From JAWLFY01 sp964462125 (lineage in GTDB: Bacteria > Planctomycetota > Planctomycetia > Pirellulales > Pirellulaceae): a stretch of 6,156 bases of DNA. A program made the position numbers and the translations under genes. How positions within the stretch are numbered: the first letter of the stretch is position 1; every line of letters starts with the position of its first letter. This document shows positions 5,136-6,156 of the stretch, piece by piece. Location: contig CAYWXT010000298.1 of the NCBI GenBank assembly GCA_964462125.1, positions 1 through 6,156 on the forward strand. The letters run 5' to 3'. The notes under the pieces were generated by a model, which did not search any database, was not told the origin of the DNA, and saw nothing but the letters and a program-made list of their open reading frames with translations.

Positions 5136-6156
5136 ATCCGCCCGCAAGGAACTGAGCAGCGGCAGGTTCAACACACGGCGGACGGCGAGCAAGCCGGCCA
5201 ACATGCCGAACAGGATGACCCCGGCGACAATTCCAAGCGGCTCCACGATCGGTGGCCGAACCGCATGCGCCACGGCATAGGGCAACACGGCCAACACGGC
5301 GCAGAGAACACCGCAGCCGATGCCCGCGAGCAACAGCGCCCCGGTTTCTCCGAGGACCAGCGTGGCCAATCGCCCGCGCGTGAATCCGATCGCCCGCATC
5401 ACGGCCAATTCACGCCGCCGCTCCAGCACACCTCGCATCTGGGCCACCGCAAGCCCGACCGTCCCCAGCAACAGGCCGAGCGCCCCCAAGCTTTGAAAGG
5501 TCCTCAAATAGGTGTTCTGCACCGCCAGCAACGAAGAGAGAACCGCACGCGTCTCGCGAACGTCCATGCCGACATCGCCGAGCCGGTTCTCCAACACCGA
5601 ACGCTGCGCCGTCAAATCTTCGTCACCGCCGCCGAGTAGGAAAAACCGGTAGCCATTGATCGCTGCAAAGGTCCTTTCAAAGTTGGCTTCACCAATCATC
5701 AGCTGGCCCTGCAACATCGAGTTCAACAGCAGCCCGACCACGCGGAAGTGAATCGGTTTTCCCCGTTCGTACTCAAACGCCCGTGTCTCGCCAATTCCTT
5801 CACGCATCTGCAGACTCCACATCGCGGTGTTCTGGTCGATGATCATCGGAATCGGGTCCTCCGCCGTTCCCGCCGCCGGCTCCTCAAGCAAGTCCCAGGG
5901 GGTCGATCCCGGCGGCAGCGGCGCGGTGGCGGCCCACTCAAACCCGGGAAACGGTTCGGACCGCGCTGCGGCGTTCTCAGACACTGCCGATGTCCCGTCC
6001 CCTGTCGTCGACTCGTCCCCTGTCGTCGACTCCTGAATCGTGGATTGAGTTCCGGAATGGAACAGCTCGTCGAAGCTCGCCGGCACCCCCAGCACCGTCG
6101 GTTGACTCGCCTGGTACAGGTTGTTGCAACTGGCGTCCTGCCCCGGGCGCAAGCGG
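5133..6156 (-). CDS. ABC transporter permease, FtsX/MacB type (C-terminal part; 5' end outside window)
   Basis: The reading frame is open to the right edge, so the visible 340 or so residues are the C-terminal part of a longer membrane protein; the TTG at 6152 is not taken as a start. Counting from there, residues 1-200 are an extracytoplasmic region with the segment ASCNNLYQASQPTVLGVP and an acidic, Ser/Thr-rich insert (about 36-68). Three membrane segments follow (about 220-240, 262-295, 306-325). Between the first two lies the cytoplasmic loop RRRELAVMRAIGFTRGRL, the FtsX-domain signature that contacts the ATPase partner. Proteins of this family act in lipoprotein release, efflux or cell-envelope signalling together with a separate ATP-binding subunit, which must be outside the window. 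The substrate cannot be inferred. The downstream gene is probably in the same operon. Confidence 0.88.
   Translation of the reverse strand, partial: RLRPGQDASCNNLYQASQPTVLGVPASFDELFHSGTQSTIQESTTGDESTTGDGTSAVSENAAARSEPFPGFEWAATAPLPPGSTPWDLLEEPAAGTAEDPIPMIIDQNTAMWSLQMREGIGETRAFEYERGKPIHFRVVGLLLNSMLQGQLMIGEANFERTFAAINGYRFFLLGGGDEDLTAQRSVLENRLGDVGMDVRETRAVLSSLLAVQNTYLRTFQSLGALGLLLGTVGLAVAQMRGVLERRRELAVMRAIGFTRGRLATLVLGETGALLLAGIGCGVLCAVLAVLPYAVAHAVRPPIVEPLGIVAGVILFGMLAGLLAVRRVLNLPLLSSLRAD
5997..6032 (-). repeat. Perfect 18-bp tandem duplication in the permease gene
   Basis: GTCCCCTGTCGTCGACTC (plus strand) occurs at 5997-6014 and 6015-6032 without a mismatch. On the coding strand it gives the hexapeptide ESTTGD twice, inside the acidic extracytoplasmic insert. 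As in the PDZ gene, the period is 18 bp and the frame is kept. Confidence 0.9.

Noticed and set aside
4986..5639. A 217-codon plus-strand frame rich in Gln, His and Arg
   Set aside because: It is the antisense shadow of the permease and lipoate-ligase-like genes, both of which have clear family motifs.

Overview
The window is high-GC bacterial DNA with five protein-coding genes and one sizeable intergenic region. The best guess for the organism is a planctomycete, possibly of the Pirellulaceae. The reasons are a divergent DnaA with a long Ala/Pro-rich linker, an FtsX-type permease with a large acidic extracytoplasmic insert, a secreted PDZ-only protein and a lipoate-ligase-like protein of the PEYR/RSHREF type. 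This taxonomic call comes from family resemblance and was not tested by alignment. I see no rRNA, tRNA, CRISPR array, insertion sequence or phage gene.

Layout, left to right. Positions 1-1433 on the minus strand hold dnaA, cut by the left edge shortly after the start of its DNA-binding domain. Positions 1434-1876 are non-coding and form the dnaA upstream region. They hold a strong ribosome-binding site, a perfect 12-bp palindrome, three perfect copies of a 15-bp unit, an AT-rich patch with a good sigma70-type promoter pointing at dnaA, and one near-consensus DnaA box. Positions 1877-3034 on the minus strand hold a GNAT acetyltransferase that appears to carry two GNAT modules, the first degenerate. 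A short divergent promoter region follows. Positions 3122-4363 on the plus strand hold an exported protein with two PDZ domains and no protease domain. It converges with a minus-strand pair: a lipoate-ligase-family protein (4374-5120) lying directly downstream of the C-terminal part of an FtsX/MacB-type ABC permease (5133 to the right edge).

The genes do not form one obvious pathway. The permease and the lipoate-ligase-like gene are probably co-transcribed, since they are 12 nt apart and the ribosome-binding site overlaps the upstream stop region. The GNAT gene and dnaA point the same way but are separated by the 443-bp region with its own promoter, so dnaA is probably transcribed independently. 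dnaN, recF and gyrB are not visible next to dnaA.

The most notable signals are the structured dnaA upstream region, which could be a regulatory region or part of a replication origin, and a recurring pattern of perfect short tandem duplications (15, 18 and 18 bp) in three unrelated places. I did not find convincing evidence of a wholly new biological system.
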